A DNA stretch of 40,226 bases from Legionellales bacterium (GTDB lineage: Bacteria > Pseudomonadota > Gammaproteobacteria > Berkiellales > Berkiellaceae): assembly GCA_947475765.1 (NCBI GenBank), contig CANJMM010000016.1, forward strand, positions 1-40,226, written 5' to 3'. Shown here one piece after another: positions 7,366 through 16,111 of the stretch. The translations under genes were made by a program, and so were the position numbers. The notes under the pieces are model-generated. The model had not been told where the DNA came from. It saw only the letters and a program-made list of their open reading frames with translations, and did not search any database. Every line of letters starts with the position of its first letter. Position 1 is the first letter of the stretch.

Positions 7366-10300
7366 ATGGCCATCAAAGAAAATGAAGAAAAAGACAGGTA
7401 TGATTTTTCAAATTTAACTTTTGAAGAATTATTTAAAGTACCTGTGGTAGAAATGTCCTTTCGGGGTGAACCTCTGAGTGGCCCTGATTTTTTTGAACTG
7501 AATTGGTTCGACCTACACACCATCCCGGTGTTTTTAAGCACAGATAAAGACAAATTAACCTCTTCTGGGGCAGTGGACTCAACAGAAGACAGTTCCTTTG
7601 ATTTTTCAGGTTTAAGCTTTGAAGAATTATTAAAAGTCCCCGTTAGAGTCAGTCGCTGGCAAGATAATGACAGTGTCCCTGAGCCTGACTTAGACAATTT
7701 AAGCTTAGAAGATTTGATGCGACTACCCGTCAGAAGAACATTTGTATCTGACTTAGATCCGGATGCTTTAAAAAAACTACTAGGCGGGGAAGATTTTTTT
7801 TCGGATTTACCTGCTACTGAAAGTGGCAACAGCGGAGGTAATAGCAGTGGTTTATTTTTTCAGGAAAACTTTGGTGGAACAGGCAGCTTTTCTAATTTTT
7901 TTGTTCCAATCAATAATAATACCAACGATAACAATCAAAATAATCTAGGCAGCAGCTTTAGTCTTCCTCCCCCTATTAATACTATTCCTGTTGCCTATAA
8001 TGATGGCAATCTTCCTCTGCATAGTCCCGGTCAGTATTTTGCCATTAAAAGCTTTGGTACTGCTCCCCAAAATATAGGCAATTTATTTAATAACGATCAA
8101 CCTGGTCAAGATACCCCTATTCAAATCTATAATAGTATTAACCCTTTACCAGGGATCTTGATTCTTAATTTTCAAAATGGTGATTTTAATTACTTACCGC
8201 CTGTGGCCAATAACCCTAATCCTGGCTTACCCACTGACTATGCTTTTTTTTATAGCTTAATAGATTCAAATGGATCGCTTTCAAACTATGCTTCTGTGAG
8301 TTTACGTGTTTATGATCCACCCGTTTTGCATATTAACGATGTAAAAATCATAGAAGGATCTGCTGCACTGGCTATCTTTACGGTCATATTAACAGGAGCC
8401 ATTCCTATTCCCTTGAGCATTCATTATTCAACGAAAGATGGTACTGGCCAAGATCATCAGGCCATATCTGGAGAAGATTACAGCCCTATTTCTATGCTAT
8501 CTGGCCATTATACTTTTAATAACCTAGATCCTTCAGTCACTTCGCAACAATTTAGCTTTTCTGTGGCCATTTTAAATGACAACATCCGTGAATTGGTGCA
8601 AAATTTTCAGGTTAAGTTAAATGTTTCTGGGACCTTTGTTAATGTTTTGGCTTCTGATTTAATAGGGGAAGGGGCTATCTCTGACCCAGATAGTTTAGAG
8701 GTTAATGATATTTTGGGCGGAAAAGTCTATGAATCGGGCTTAAATAATGGCTCAAATCCAGATCTTAGTCCAGACCCTACTCCACTTGTTCAAACAGGCA
8801 ACCTATTAGCTGGCCAAAATTTTGGCCAAATCCCCTCTCCTGATAATATTGACATTTCTAGTTTAAGCTCAAGTGATCAGAGTGAAGAAGCTTTTTATAA
8901 TAGCGATACGGGTATTTGGACTTTAAGCGGAAATTATTTCAAGCTTACTGTTTATAATGCAGACAGCGATGGCCATAGTAAAGGCGATTATATTTATACG
9001 CTCACCCATCCTGTTCAAAATACGGGCAATGCCGATTTTACTCAAAGTATTCAATTTAGCCTTACCCCTATTGATCCTGGCTCAGAGGTTGATCAAGACT
9101 CACGCACCGGCACAGGGACTTTAAGCATACAAATAGTCGACGATATACCAATAGCCGAAGATAATAATACAGGCTACGCTATACAAAGCAGTAATAGCAG
9201 CCAATATTCAAGTGGCAATTTATTGTCTCTTAGCACCCAAAGTGCCGATCAATCCTTACATGTTACCTCTATCCGCTATCAAAATAACCAGGGTGTATTC
9301 ACAACAGTCTTGATACCAGAAGATGGAAACAGCGGTAGCATTTCGTCTTTTTATGGCACCATAGGCGGTACCTTAACCGTACATGCTGATGGCCAATATG
9401 CTTATGTGCCAAATGGAGAGGGCCCTGGAACCGGAAATATTCAGTTTGATTATACTATTCAAGATGCTGATGGCTCAATAAGTACCGCTTCAGTAGACAT
9501 ACAAGTTTATGCTGCCTTAATGGCCGAAAATGATATAGTGAGTGCCCAAGAGTTAGCCTTAAGTTCTAATACCCCAGTCAACGTTGCCGCTTCCAGTGGT
9601 AATCTCTTAACAAATGACAGTATTAACACAGGCCAAAAGTCTTTACTTAGCGTCAGTAGCATCGAATTTACGGTGAGTAATTTAGACCCTGATTTATCTC
9701 AAAGTTACAAAAACCAAGGGGCGAATATTATTATTACAAATGTCACAGACTCTACCGTGCAATTTCAGATCCCTGCTAATACGAATAGCACAAATCCTTT
9801 ATCTATTACCCTGCCTGATTCTGCTGAATTAAAAATAGCCTCAAATGGGCACTATGATTTTTTTCAGCCTCTAGGTGGGATAAGCCAAGATACCACTTAT
9901 GACTTTACTTATAGCATCACTGCCCAACAAGCCCTGCCCCTTCATCCAGGGGAGAATCAAGCACATTTAACCCTTACCCTAAATGACGGTGTGATTTATG
10001 CCAATCATGATCTCGTCTTCTGGCAATTACCAAAATATCATGAAGAAAGAGAAGAAAGAGGAGAAAGAGGAGAAAGAGGAGAAAGAGGAGAAAGAGGAGA
10101 AAGAGAAGATGCAGAACATAATGTGTTCGCCTCTACAAGCATTAACTTACTCACTAATGATGTGAATACTTTTGGCTCTACTCAGGCTCACCCTAACACT
10201 ATTTATATTAGCCAAATTTCATTGGATGGGGGAAATACTTTTAACAATATATCCACCAGTCCTGAACATCCCAGTACCTTTAGGTCTCTTGGTGGCGCCC

Positions 10301-10860
10301 TGATTACGGTGAATAAAAATGGCGAGTTTAGTTACGCAACCAATTTAGATGATAATGTGACTCCCCCAATATTAGAAACATTCCAATATAAAATACAAAA
10401 TAATGCGCATAGTTCATCTACAGGCGAAATTTCTGTTTCGACGTATAATGGCTGTTATTATTTTATGAACTTAAATGGCTCAGATGGATCGACTGCACTC
10501 AATGCAAGAGGCCAAGGCACAGTGATAGTGTCTGAGAGGGAAGGAAATAATACCTTTACCATTGATGCAAGTGGGGACAATAACTCAAACTCAGATCTTA
10601 TTGTCATTCAACATCTTTCAGCAGAGGATACCCTGAAATTTACCGATGTGGTTGATCAAGATAGCCTCATTGAAAGAATCATGTCTGTATCTATAGATAG
10701 CCCCTATGCTGGAGCCAATGCACAATTTATGTTGTCAAATGGCACTCAAGTGATTATAGAAAATTTTACACCGCCTACTCCGTTTAATGCCACGCCTACT
10801 TCTACTGATTTATTAAAGGCCATAGCAGAATATGCCACTATTGTGACCACTACTTCTTAA
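7366..10860 (+). CDS. Large secreted repeat protein, Calx-beta and VCBS/cadherin-like, probable type I secretion substrate
   Basis: About 1,164 residues, acidic, rich in Asn, Asp, Ser and Thr, without cleavable signal peptide. The N-terminus has four copies of a 19-residue repeat with core LS-x-EELL-x-VPV (about residues 12-31, 40-58, 78-96, 107-125). A Calx-beta-like domain follows (about 320-430), then several VCBS/cadherin-like modules with GTLTVHADGQYAY and NGHYDFFQPLGG-type strands. A Glu-Arg-Gly tandem run lies near 895-915. The C-terminus (ASGDNNSNSDLIVI, then DTLKFTDVV) resembles C-terminal regions of type I secreted adhesins, though no canonical RTX nonapeptides or transporter genes are present. 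Likely role: surface or released adhesin. ATG 7366 is preferred over GTG 7360. First gene of a five-gene operon. Confidence 0.8.
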   Translation: MAIKENEEKDRYDFSNLTFEELFKVPVVEMSFRGEPLSGPDFFELNWFDLHTIPVFLSTDKDKLTSSGAVDSTEDSSFDFSGLSFEELLKVPVRVSRWQDNDSVPEPDLDNLSLEDLMRLPVRRTFVSDLDPDALKKLLGGEDFFSDLPATESGNSGGNSSGLFFQENFGGTGSFSNFFVPINNNTNDNNQNNLGSSFSLPPPINTIPVAYNDGNLPLHSPGQYFAIKSFGTAPQNIGNLFNNDQPGQDTPIQIYNSINPLPGILILNFQNGDFNYLPPVANNPNPGLPTDYAFFYSLIDSNGSLSNYASVSLRVYDPPVLHINDVKIIEGSAALAIFTVILTGAIPIPLSIHYSTKDGTGQDHQAISGEDYSPISMLSGHYTFNNLDPSVTSQQFSFSVAILNDNIRELVQNFQVKLNVSGTFVNVLASDLIGEGAISDPDSLEVNDILGGKVYESGLNNGSNPDLSPDPTPLVQTGNLLAGQNFGQIPSPDNIDISSLSSSDQSEEAFYNSDTGIWTLSGNYFKLTVYNADSDGHSKGDYIYTLTHPVQNTGNADFTQSIQFSLTPIDPGSEVDQDSRTGTGTLSIQIVDDIPIAEDNNTGYAIQSSNSSQYSSGNLLSLSTQSADQSLHVTSIRYQNNQGVFTTVLIPEDGNSGSISSFYGTIGGTLTVHADGQYAYVPNGEGPGTGNIQFDYTIQDADGSISTASVDIQVYAALMAENDIVSAQELALSSNTPVNVAASSGNLLTNDSINTGQKSLLSVSSIEFTVSNLDPDLSQSYKNQGANIIITNVTDSTVQFQIPANTNSTNPLSITLPDSAELKIASNGHYDFFQPLGGISQDTTYDFTYSITAQQALPLHPGENQAHLTLTLNDGVIYANHDLVFWQLPKYHEEREERGERGERGERGERGEREDAEHNVFASTSINLLTNDVNTFGSTQAHPNTIYISQISLDGGNTFNNISTSPEHPSTFRSLGGALITVNKNGEFSYATNLDDNVTPPILETFQYKIQNNAHSSSTGEISVSTYNGCYYFMNLNGSDGSTALNARGQGTVIVSEREGNNTFTIDASGDNNSNSDLIVIQHLSAEDTLKFTDVVDQDSLIERIMSVSIDSPYAGANAQFMLSNGTQVIIENFTPPTPFNATPTSTDLLKAIAEYATIVTTTS
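10054..10104 (+). repeat. In-frame 9-bp tandem repeat (GAAAGAGGA)
   Basis: Five perfect GAAAGAGGA units (10054-10098) and a partial sixth encode Glu-Arg-Gly repeats inside the secreted protein, between two VCBS-like modules. The unit is a multiple of three, so slippage would change linker length without breaking the frame. Confidence 0.9.
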
Positions 10861-10884
10861 CGTAATTTATACTATGCTAAGGCT

Positions 10885-11814
10885 ATGCGTAAAAAAACCT
10901 TTTTTTTTTCTGTTTTTATATTTTGCTGCTTTGGCCTCATACCAGCTACCGCTAGCTGGGCATTAAGCACGTCTCCAAGTCCTTTTTTAGCTCTGCCTAC
11001 TGAACAAAAATACGATGCTAAAATCGCCCGATTGGGCCAAAAATTATTTCAAGATGTAAGGCTCTCCAAAGATAACCAACTGAGCTGTAACAGCTGTCAT
11101 ATTAACCAGTTAAACGGCATTGATTCCAGACCTAAATCAATTGGCCCAGATAATCAGATTGGCCATTTTAATACGCCGTCTTTATATAATGCCACGCTAT
11201 TATCTAAATTATTTTGGGAGGGAAAAGAAAGCAATATTCATCAAGCCATTCATACCCATATACAAGACTCGACTATTATGGCCGGAAAGTGGCCAGATAT
11301 TTTAGCGGCCTTATCTCATGATATCACTCTCTCTACTGAATTTAAGAATAGCTTTACCTCCGGTATCACAGATCATAATATTGTCACTGCTTTAGTACAT
11401 TATCTTAACGCCTTTAATTACACCCCTTCCCGATTTGACGCCTATTTAAAAGGCAATGTTACGGCGATTAGCCCAGAAGAAAAAATTGGCTTAAAACAAT
11501 TCATGTCATTAGGTTGTCATTTTTGCCATCAAGGTAAATTAATAGGTGGCAATCTGATTATGCCATTGGGCGTTATCTATCCTTATCCTGACAACCCCAA
11601 TAATAAAAAATTCAGAGTGCCTTCTTTACGAAACGTCACTAAAACTGCGCCCTATTTTCATGATGGTTCTATTTCGACTTTAGAAGAAGCCATTAAAATC
11701 ATGGCCAAATATCAAACTGGCAACGACTTAAAAGACAATGAAATACATAGCATTGTTTTATTTTTAAAAACCCTTGAATCCACTTTAATTAAAGTGCCAA
11801 ACCATGAACCTTAG
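10885..11814 (+). CDS. Di-heme cytochrome c peroxidase / MauG-family protein
   Basis: This 309-residue periplasmic protein has an N-terminal signal peptide (to about residue 27) and two CXXCH heme-binding motifs, CNSCH (68-72) and CHFCH (211-215). The stretch FRVPSLRNVTKTAPYFHDGS is characteristic of bacterial cytochrome c peroxidases, and LFWEGKES (109-116) matches the first-domain FWDGR element. Family members reduce H2O2 with electrons from cytochrome c, or like MauG oxidise a protein substrate. It starts 24 bases after the secreted-protein gene and overlaps the kinase gene by 11 bases, so it is in the operon. Here it may modify or protect the secreted protein, or feed a redox signal to the kinase; both ideas are inference. 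Confidence 0.92.
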   Translation: MRKKTFFFSVFIFCCFGLIPATASWALSTSPSPFLALPTEQKYDAKIARLGQKLFQDVRLSKDNQLSCNSCHINQLNGIDSRPKSIGPDNQIGHFNTPSLYNATLLSKLFWEGKESNIHQAIHTHIQDSTIMAGKWPDILAALSHDITLSTEFKNSFTSGITDHNIVTALVHYLNAFNYTPSRFDAYLKGNVTAISPEEKIGLKQFMSLGCHFCHQGKLIGGNLIMPLGVIYPYPDNPNNKKFRVPSLRNVTKTAPYFHDGSISTLEEAIKIMAKYQTGNDLKDNEIHSIVLFLKTLESTLIKVPNHEP

Positions 11815-13615
11815 TAAAAAAATTGCGCTTTTTTCACTGTTCACTACGATTAGCGGCGTTATTTTTTATAAAATCTATGATGAAATGACCTCGCAGGCTT
11901 TTAGTTTTCAAGAAATTGAATTAAGAAATTATCGATTTCAAACCTATGACACTGAACTAAACGAATCCATTGTTCTTTCTCATTATGGCATTTTAGAAAA
12001 TTACGACTCCATTGATAACTCTCTTTCTTCCCTTGAAGAAAGAGTGCAAGATCTAAAACGTATTTCTGCCAAAGTTCAAAGTAAAAATCTAAATTATTTG
12101 TTGCTTAATTTAAGTGCTTCTTTACAGGAAAAACGCGATCTGGTTGAGCAATTTAAAAAAGACAATGCCACTTTAAAAATTGCCATTTTAAATTTCTCTC
12201 AAACGCTATCTAAAATCATTGAATCTCAAAAACATGAAGAAGTAGTAGAAGCGTGTTTATCTGGCAAGTTTTCATACGAGCTAACCGACTTAACTAATTC
12301 TTTATATCGAGATATGTTAGTCTATGTAAATACGGCTAATCCCAATTTAAAAAACACCCTTCTTTCTACTATCCAGGCCATTCGGTCTTTAGCAGAAATT
12401 AGTCCGGAATTACTAAATGGATTACTGTATGCCGATTTAATTTTAATCAACGAACCCAAAGTAGACGATATCGCAGCTCAAATTTTTAATGTTAAAACAA
12501 TAGACGCGTTAACTGCACTCAATTCAGAATTTAGAAGTATTTTTGAGCAATACTTAAAACAATCTAATATTAACAAAATATTATTGTATATTTTTTCTGG
12601 TATATTAGTTTGCTTACTACTCTGGGCGGTCAAACGCATACAGTCGACTATTGCCCAATTAAATGCTGAGGCAATAGAAAGAAAGCGTGCTCAAGAAGAT
12701 CTTCGTATCATAAACCAAGAGCTAGAAACACGTGTCAAAGATCGTACCCAACAATTGACCACTAAAAACAAAGATCTCAAAAAAACTCTGTCCAAGCTAA
12801 AAGATACTCAAGAGCAATTGGTTCTAAACGAAAAAATGGCCTCTGTCGGTATGCTTACTGCCGGTATTTCACATGAATTGAAAAACCCGCTCAATTTTAT
12901 TAACAATTTTTCAGAAGCTTCGTCTGATCTGCTTAAAGAAATTAAAACAGAACTCTCTGAATTTTATGCAAATCCCTCAGAAAAAACCAAAACTTACCTC
13001 GATGAAATGATAGCAGATTTAAGTGTGAATGCTGAGAAAGTATTAACACATGGTAGACGAGCCGATAAAATTGTTGAAAACATGCGCTTACACTCACAAT
13101 CGACCCCGGCATCAAAAGCCCTAATCGATATTAATAAATTAATCGAAGAACAACTTGATTTGGCCTATCATAATTATATTGCACAAGATAAAGATTTTAA
13201 AGCCACTATCATTAAAAACTTAGATGAAAATATAGAAAAAATTACCCTAATCCCTCAAACAATGGGCCGAGCTATTTTAAATATCACCATGAATGCCCTG
13301 TATTATTTGCAGAAAAAAGAAAGACTTTATCCAGAGACTTTTGATCCTCAAATCATTGTCTCAACCACGCAAACCAATGATAAAATCGTTCTCACTATTC
13401 GCGATAATGGCCTAGGCATTCCTCAAGCCAATACCCGTAAAATTTTTGAGCCTTTTTTTACGACCAAGCCAACAGATGAAGGCACTGGCTTAGGTTTATC
13501 TATAGCTTATGACACCATTGTAAAAGAGCATGGAGGAAGCCTGCGAGTCAACTCACAAGAAGGCGAATATGCTGAATTTATTATCGAATTACCTTGCCAA
13601 AAAGCATCAACCTAA
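11804..13615 (+). CDS. Membrane histidine kinase with all-helical periplasmic sensor
   Basis: The 603-residue kinase has a first membrane helix (about 7-24), a periplasmic region (25-255) predicted almost entirely helical, a second helix (259-277), a coiled coil (about 285-345), a HisKA dimerisation domain with H357 in GISHELKNPLNF, and a HATPase domain with N-box (ITMNALYYL), G1 (DNGLGIP), F-box (FEPFFTTK) and G2 (GTGLGLSI). All catalytic motifs are present. The double helical sensor resembles the DAHL type of periplasmic ligand-binding domain, but that is from memory. The sensor and the neighbouring peroxidase and YfiR-like protein all lie at the periplasm. No response regulator gene is in this operon or elsewhere in the window, so the output partner is unknown. 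Confidence 0.92.
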   Translation: MNLSKKIALFSLFTTISGVIFYKIYDEMTSQAFSFQEIELRNYRFQTYDTELNESIVLSHYGILENYDSIDNSLSSLEERVQDLKRISAKVQSKNLNYLLLNLSASLQEKRDLVEQFKKDNATLKIAILNFSQTLSKIIESQKHEEVVEACLSGKFSYELTDLTNSLYRDMLVYVNTANPNLKNTLLSTIQAIRSLAEISPELLNGLLYADLILINEPKVDDIAAQIFNVKTIDALTALNSEFRSIFEQYLKQSNINKILLYIFSGILVCLLLWAVKRIQSTIAQLNAEAIERKRAQEDLRIINQELETRVKDRTQQLTTKNKDLKKTLSKLKDTQEQLVLNEKMASVGMLTAGISHELKNPLNFINNFSEASSDLLKEIKTELSEFYANPSEKTKTYLDEMIADLSVNAEKVLTHGRRADKIVENMRLHSQSTPASKALIDINKLIEEQLDLAYHNYIAQDKDFKATIIKNLDENIEKITLIPQTMGRAILNITMNALYYLQKKERLYPETFDPQIIVSTTQTNDKIVLTIRDNGLGIPQANTRKIFEPFFTTKPTDEGTGLGLSIAYDTIVKEHGGSLRVNSQEGEYAEFIIELPCQKAST

Positions 13616-13658
13616 ATAAGATAGTCATATATTATCTTATAAAACTAAGGAATGTGAT

Positions 13659-14225
13659 ATGGCTCGTCTCTTTTTTCCTCGTCTTGTTATTTTAGTGGTT
13701 AGCTTACTACTCAGCCATGCGACTTTTGCTGAATCAAAAACCGATTCTCGTGAGTACCATCTTAAAGCTGCCTTTTTAAGATACGTGATTAAATACGTTA
13801 ATTGGCCTACTGAAGTTACAAGCAAATCTCCTAGCTCGACTCTTTGTATCTACGGAGAAGTCCCTTCTCTTGAAGGCTTGCAATCTATTACCGGAAAAGT
13901 CGTCAATGATAAAAGTATTGTGGTTCGAACCATTAGCAGCATCCCAGAAGGCATTAGCGCTCAATGTAATCTTGTCTTCGTCAGCAAGCAAAAGCAAACA
14001 GAGCAAGATCAACTGATCAAAGCTTATAAAGGCCTACCCATTTTAACCTTTGGGGATATGCCTACCTTTGCAGAAGCAGGGGGTGCCATGGGTTTTTATG
14101 TGGTAAACAACAATTTAGCCATCATGATCAACTCTGAAGCAGTTCAGCAATCTAAATTAACCATTAATCCTAAAATGCTCAAATTAGTAACAATAGTACC
14201 CCCCGCTGGAGAAACAGCCGGCTAA
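13659..14225 (+). CDS. YfiR-family periplasmic protein (DUF4154)
   Basis: The 188-residue protein has a signal peptide (about 1-24, cut near ATFAES) and the YfiR/HmsC-like core: EYHLKAAFLRYVIKYVNWP near the mature N-terminus, LCIYGEVP, a GK-x-V-x-D-x-S-I-x-VR segment, a CNLVFVS strand and GGAMGFYVVNNNLAIMIN near 145-162. YfiR of Pseudomonas represses the diguanylate cyclase YfiN from the periplasm and responds to redox and envelope stress. Many YfiR-like genes sit beside sensor kinases and TonB-dependent receptors bearing a DLS-EELL-type motif. Here it follows a kinase by 43 bases, and the same motif type is repeated in the first gene of the operon. Mature cysteines (in LCIYG and QCNLVF) could form a redox-sensitive pair. 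Confidence 0.9.
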   Translation: MARLFFPRLVILVVSLLLSHATFAESKTDSREYHLKAAFLRYVIKYVNWPTEVTSKSPSSTLCIYGEVPSLEGLQSITGKVVNDKSIVVRTISSIPEGISAQCNLVFVSKQKQTEQDQLIKAYKGLPILTFGDMPTFAEAGGAMGFYVVNNNLAIMINSEAVQQSKLTINPKMLKLVTIVPPAGETAG

Positions 14226-14263
14226 TACTTATTATTATTTTAATTATCAAGGATAATCCCACT

Positions 14264-15100
14264 ATGTCTCATGTACTAAATAGCGAGCCTACCTTGCCCC
14301 CAACACGTCCATTGATTCGTTCCTCTTGGATGAATTATATTCATCCTTTATCTTATGATATCACTCGTTCTGTTCTTGATTTCTTTTTAGAAGGCACCTT
14401 AAAACCCATGGCGGATTATGCTAGTACAAAATCTAATTCAGACTCTAAAATAATTTACTTAGCTAAAGCCGCCCTAGGCACAATAAGCAATTTTTTTCGT
14501 CCTATCACACAAAATTTATCGCATGTATTTGGCACAGTCATAAGCTTTGGCCCTAAATATCTTATTGGAGGAATATTGGGTTCTCTTTGGCCTCAAGAAA
14601 AAAAACAACCTTATGTATTAGATAACCAAAATATGGGCTGGATCAATCGAACCGTCACTGATTTTTCCACCCGTAATTTCCTTTCTATGGCCATAGGTGC
14701 CTTAAGCTTTAACTTAATCTTTCCTAAAATAGGCCATACTTTATTAAGCCGTTTAGGGATAGGTGCGGGAATAGGATTCGGTGCAAAACAAATTTTACCT
14801 AAACTGTTTCAATTTTTTTCCTTGGCTAAATGGCCTACCTTCACTGAGGACAAAACAAGCCTCTCTGACACCCTTTCTTCATCTGATGATGAGAGCGACA
14901 CCAGCAGTCCCACTTCTCCCCATTCAGAACAACCTGGTTCGGCTAATGATCAACCTCTTGAATCTCCTGCTTCTCAGGTTTTTACACCAAGCTTTGCAGC
15001 GAACAGCATGCCGCTAAGCTTAGCTCAACAAATACAAGAACCCAACATACGTTTGCGTTTACGTTCTGCTGCCAAATCTGACAAAAAGTTGACAGGGTAA
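14264..15100 (+). CDS. Hypothetical protein with hydrophobic core and Ser/Asp-rich tail
   Basis: This 278-residue protein has no recognised family. It lacks a signal peptide. Weakly hydrophobic, Gly-rich stretches occur near 90-110, 144-158 and 165-180, which may insert in membranes or form a helical bundle. From about residue 195 the protein becomes a Ser/Asp/Pro-rich disordered tail, ending in a basic stretch (RLRLRSAAKSDKK). It lies 38 bases after the YfiR-like gene and is the last large gene of the operon. A hydrophobic body with a disordered tail is compatible with an exported effector or an accessory of the secreted protein, but nothing in the sequence proves this. Confidence 0.7.
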   Translation: MSHVLNSEPTLPPTRPLIRSSWMNYIHPLSYDITRSVLDFFLEGTLKPMADYASTKSNSDSKIIYLAKAALGTISNFFRPITQNLSHVFGTVISFGPKYLIGGILGSLWPQEKKQPYVLDNQNMGWINRTVTDFSTRNFLSMAIGALSFNLIFPKIGHTLLSRLGIGAGIGFGAKQILPKLFQFFSLAKWPTFTEDKTSLSDTLSSSDDESDTSSPTSPHSEQPGSANDQPLESPASQVFTPSFAANSMPLSLAQQIQEPNIRLRLRSAAKSDKKLTG

Positions 15101-15180
15101 ATATTTCAGATCAAAATGATGAGGTAGGCTTTTCCTACTGTGCTTTTATTATCGTTGTCAATTTGTTTCAAGGAGGAAAC

Positions 15181-15297
15181 ATGTTCACTAAACAGCAAAG
15201 TACTAATAGCCCTAATACCCTTCAGCCTATATCCACTCATTTACTCAAATGGATATCTGGTGGTCATCGTGAATCTCGACCACACAAGCCAAAATAA
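15181..15297 (+). CDS. 38-residue peptide with possible double-glycine leader
   Basis: A perfect AAGGAGG lies 5 bases before the ATG at 15181. The frame of 38 codons ends at TAA 15295-15297, eight bases before a strong terminator. The N-terminal part is polar and ends ISTHLLKWISGG. Aligned on the GG, it has I at -4, L at -7, S at -11 and I at -12, similar to leaders cut by C39-peptidase transporters; the usual Glu at -8 is Leu. The rest is a short basic tail, HRESRPHKPK. No transporter lies nearby. The ribosome-binding site and placement make a real gene likely, and the leader reading is tentative. Confidence 0.6.
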   Translation: MFTKQQSTNSPNTLQPISTHLLKWISGGHRESRPHKPK

Positions 15298-15303
15298 TAT
15301 GAT

Positions 15304-15337
15304 AAAAAAAGGGGGCCTGAATGCCCCCTTTTTTTTG
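15304..15337 (+). terminator. Strong rho-independent terminator ending the 7366-15297 operon
   Basis: GGGGGC-CTGAAT-GCCCCC (15311-15316 and 15323-15328) is extended by A6/T6 arms and followed by eight T residues. It lies a few bases after the 38-codon gene and most likely ends the operon. Confidence 0.9.
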
Positions 15338-15475
15338 CCTATTTTTTTTGATCTATCATTACACACTCTACAAACAAGCCAATTGGATTACTAAATAGTT
15401 CTTTAGGCTATTTCATGGTATACTTACGAAGTCTAAAGTAAAAAAAGAGGTATCTGCGGCACTTTTCCGCACATC

Positions 15476-16111
15476 ATGTTAACCCTTGACGCTATGCTTA
15501 TTTTCCTAGCTACCCTCATCTCTATAGTTGGCTATCTACCTTACATTTCGGGTATTATTAAAGGCAAAAGCAAACCAAATCGAGTTACCTGGCTTATATG
15601 GTCTGTATTAGGTACTGTATTATGCTTTGCTAGCTTTGAGCTCAGTGATTATGACTGGATGATGATTTGTGTTCCTCTGGTGTATACCGTTGGGCCAACC
15701 ATTGTTGCTATTATGTCATTTTGGTATGGTGAAGGCGGTAGCAGTAAATTTGATGTTTTTTGCTTTCTCTGTGCTTTTCTTGGACTAGGCTTATGGCTGA
15801 TACTTGATATGGTTGTACTCGCATTATGGTTAAGTATTATTATTGATGGTATAGGCGCTCTGCCGACTATTCGCAAAAGTTATCTTAAGCCAAAATCCGA
15901 AAGCTTAATCGGCTGGTCTGCTTTTTCCATTGCCAATGCCCTAAATTTTGGTGTCATGTACCATCGTTTTGATGGAAATGAGTCTATACATGCTCTGGTT
16001 TACCCACTTTATTTATTCTTAATTTCTATTATTATTTTACTGGTGATGCTAAACCCAAAAATAAAATTATTATTTTACAATCTTAATATGCTGAGCAAAA
16101 AAAGCGCCTAG
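15476..16111 (+). CDS. PQ-loop-like polytopic membrane protein
   Basis: This 211-residue protein has about seven hydrophobic segments. It is built of two similar halves: GYLPYISGIIKGKSKPNRVTW (22-42) and ALPTIRKSYLKPKSESLIGW (about 126-145). Each has a proline-containing helix, a basic loop with Lys-Pro and a Trp, as in PQ-loop/SWEET-like transporters. Substrate unknown. No clear ribosome-binding site precedes ATG 15476, and a second in-frame ATG at 15491 is possible. The 3' end overlaps the convergent exported-protein gene by 42 bases. The upstream gap (15338-15475) is AT-rich and holds no other gene that I can support. Confidence 0.75.
   Translation: MLTLDAMLIFLATLISIVGYLPYISGIIKGKSKPNRVTWLIWSVLGTVLCFASFELSDYDWMMICVPLVYTVGPTIVAIMSFWYGEGGSSKFDVFCFLCAFLGLGLWLILDMVVLALWLSIIIDGIGALPTIRKSYLKPKSESLIGWSAFSIANALNFGVMYHRFDGNESIHALVYPLYLFLISIIILLVMLNPKIKLLFYNLNMLSKKSA

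Noticed and set aside
7338-7829. 163-codon frame antisense to the secreted-protein gene
   Set aside because: Its Ser/Lys-rich composition is a shadow of the acidic repeat-coding strand; no ribosome-binding site or family.
15140-15394. 84-codon open frame across the region after the operon
   Set aside because: It runs through the strong terminator at 15304-15337, has no ribosome-binding site, and overlaps the better-supported 38-codon gene in another frame.
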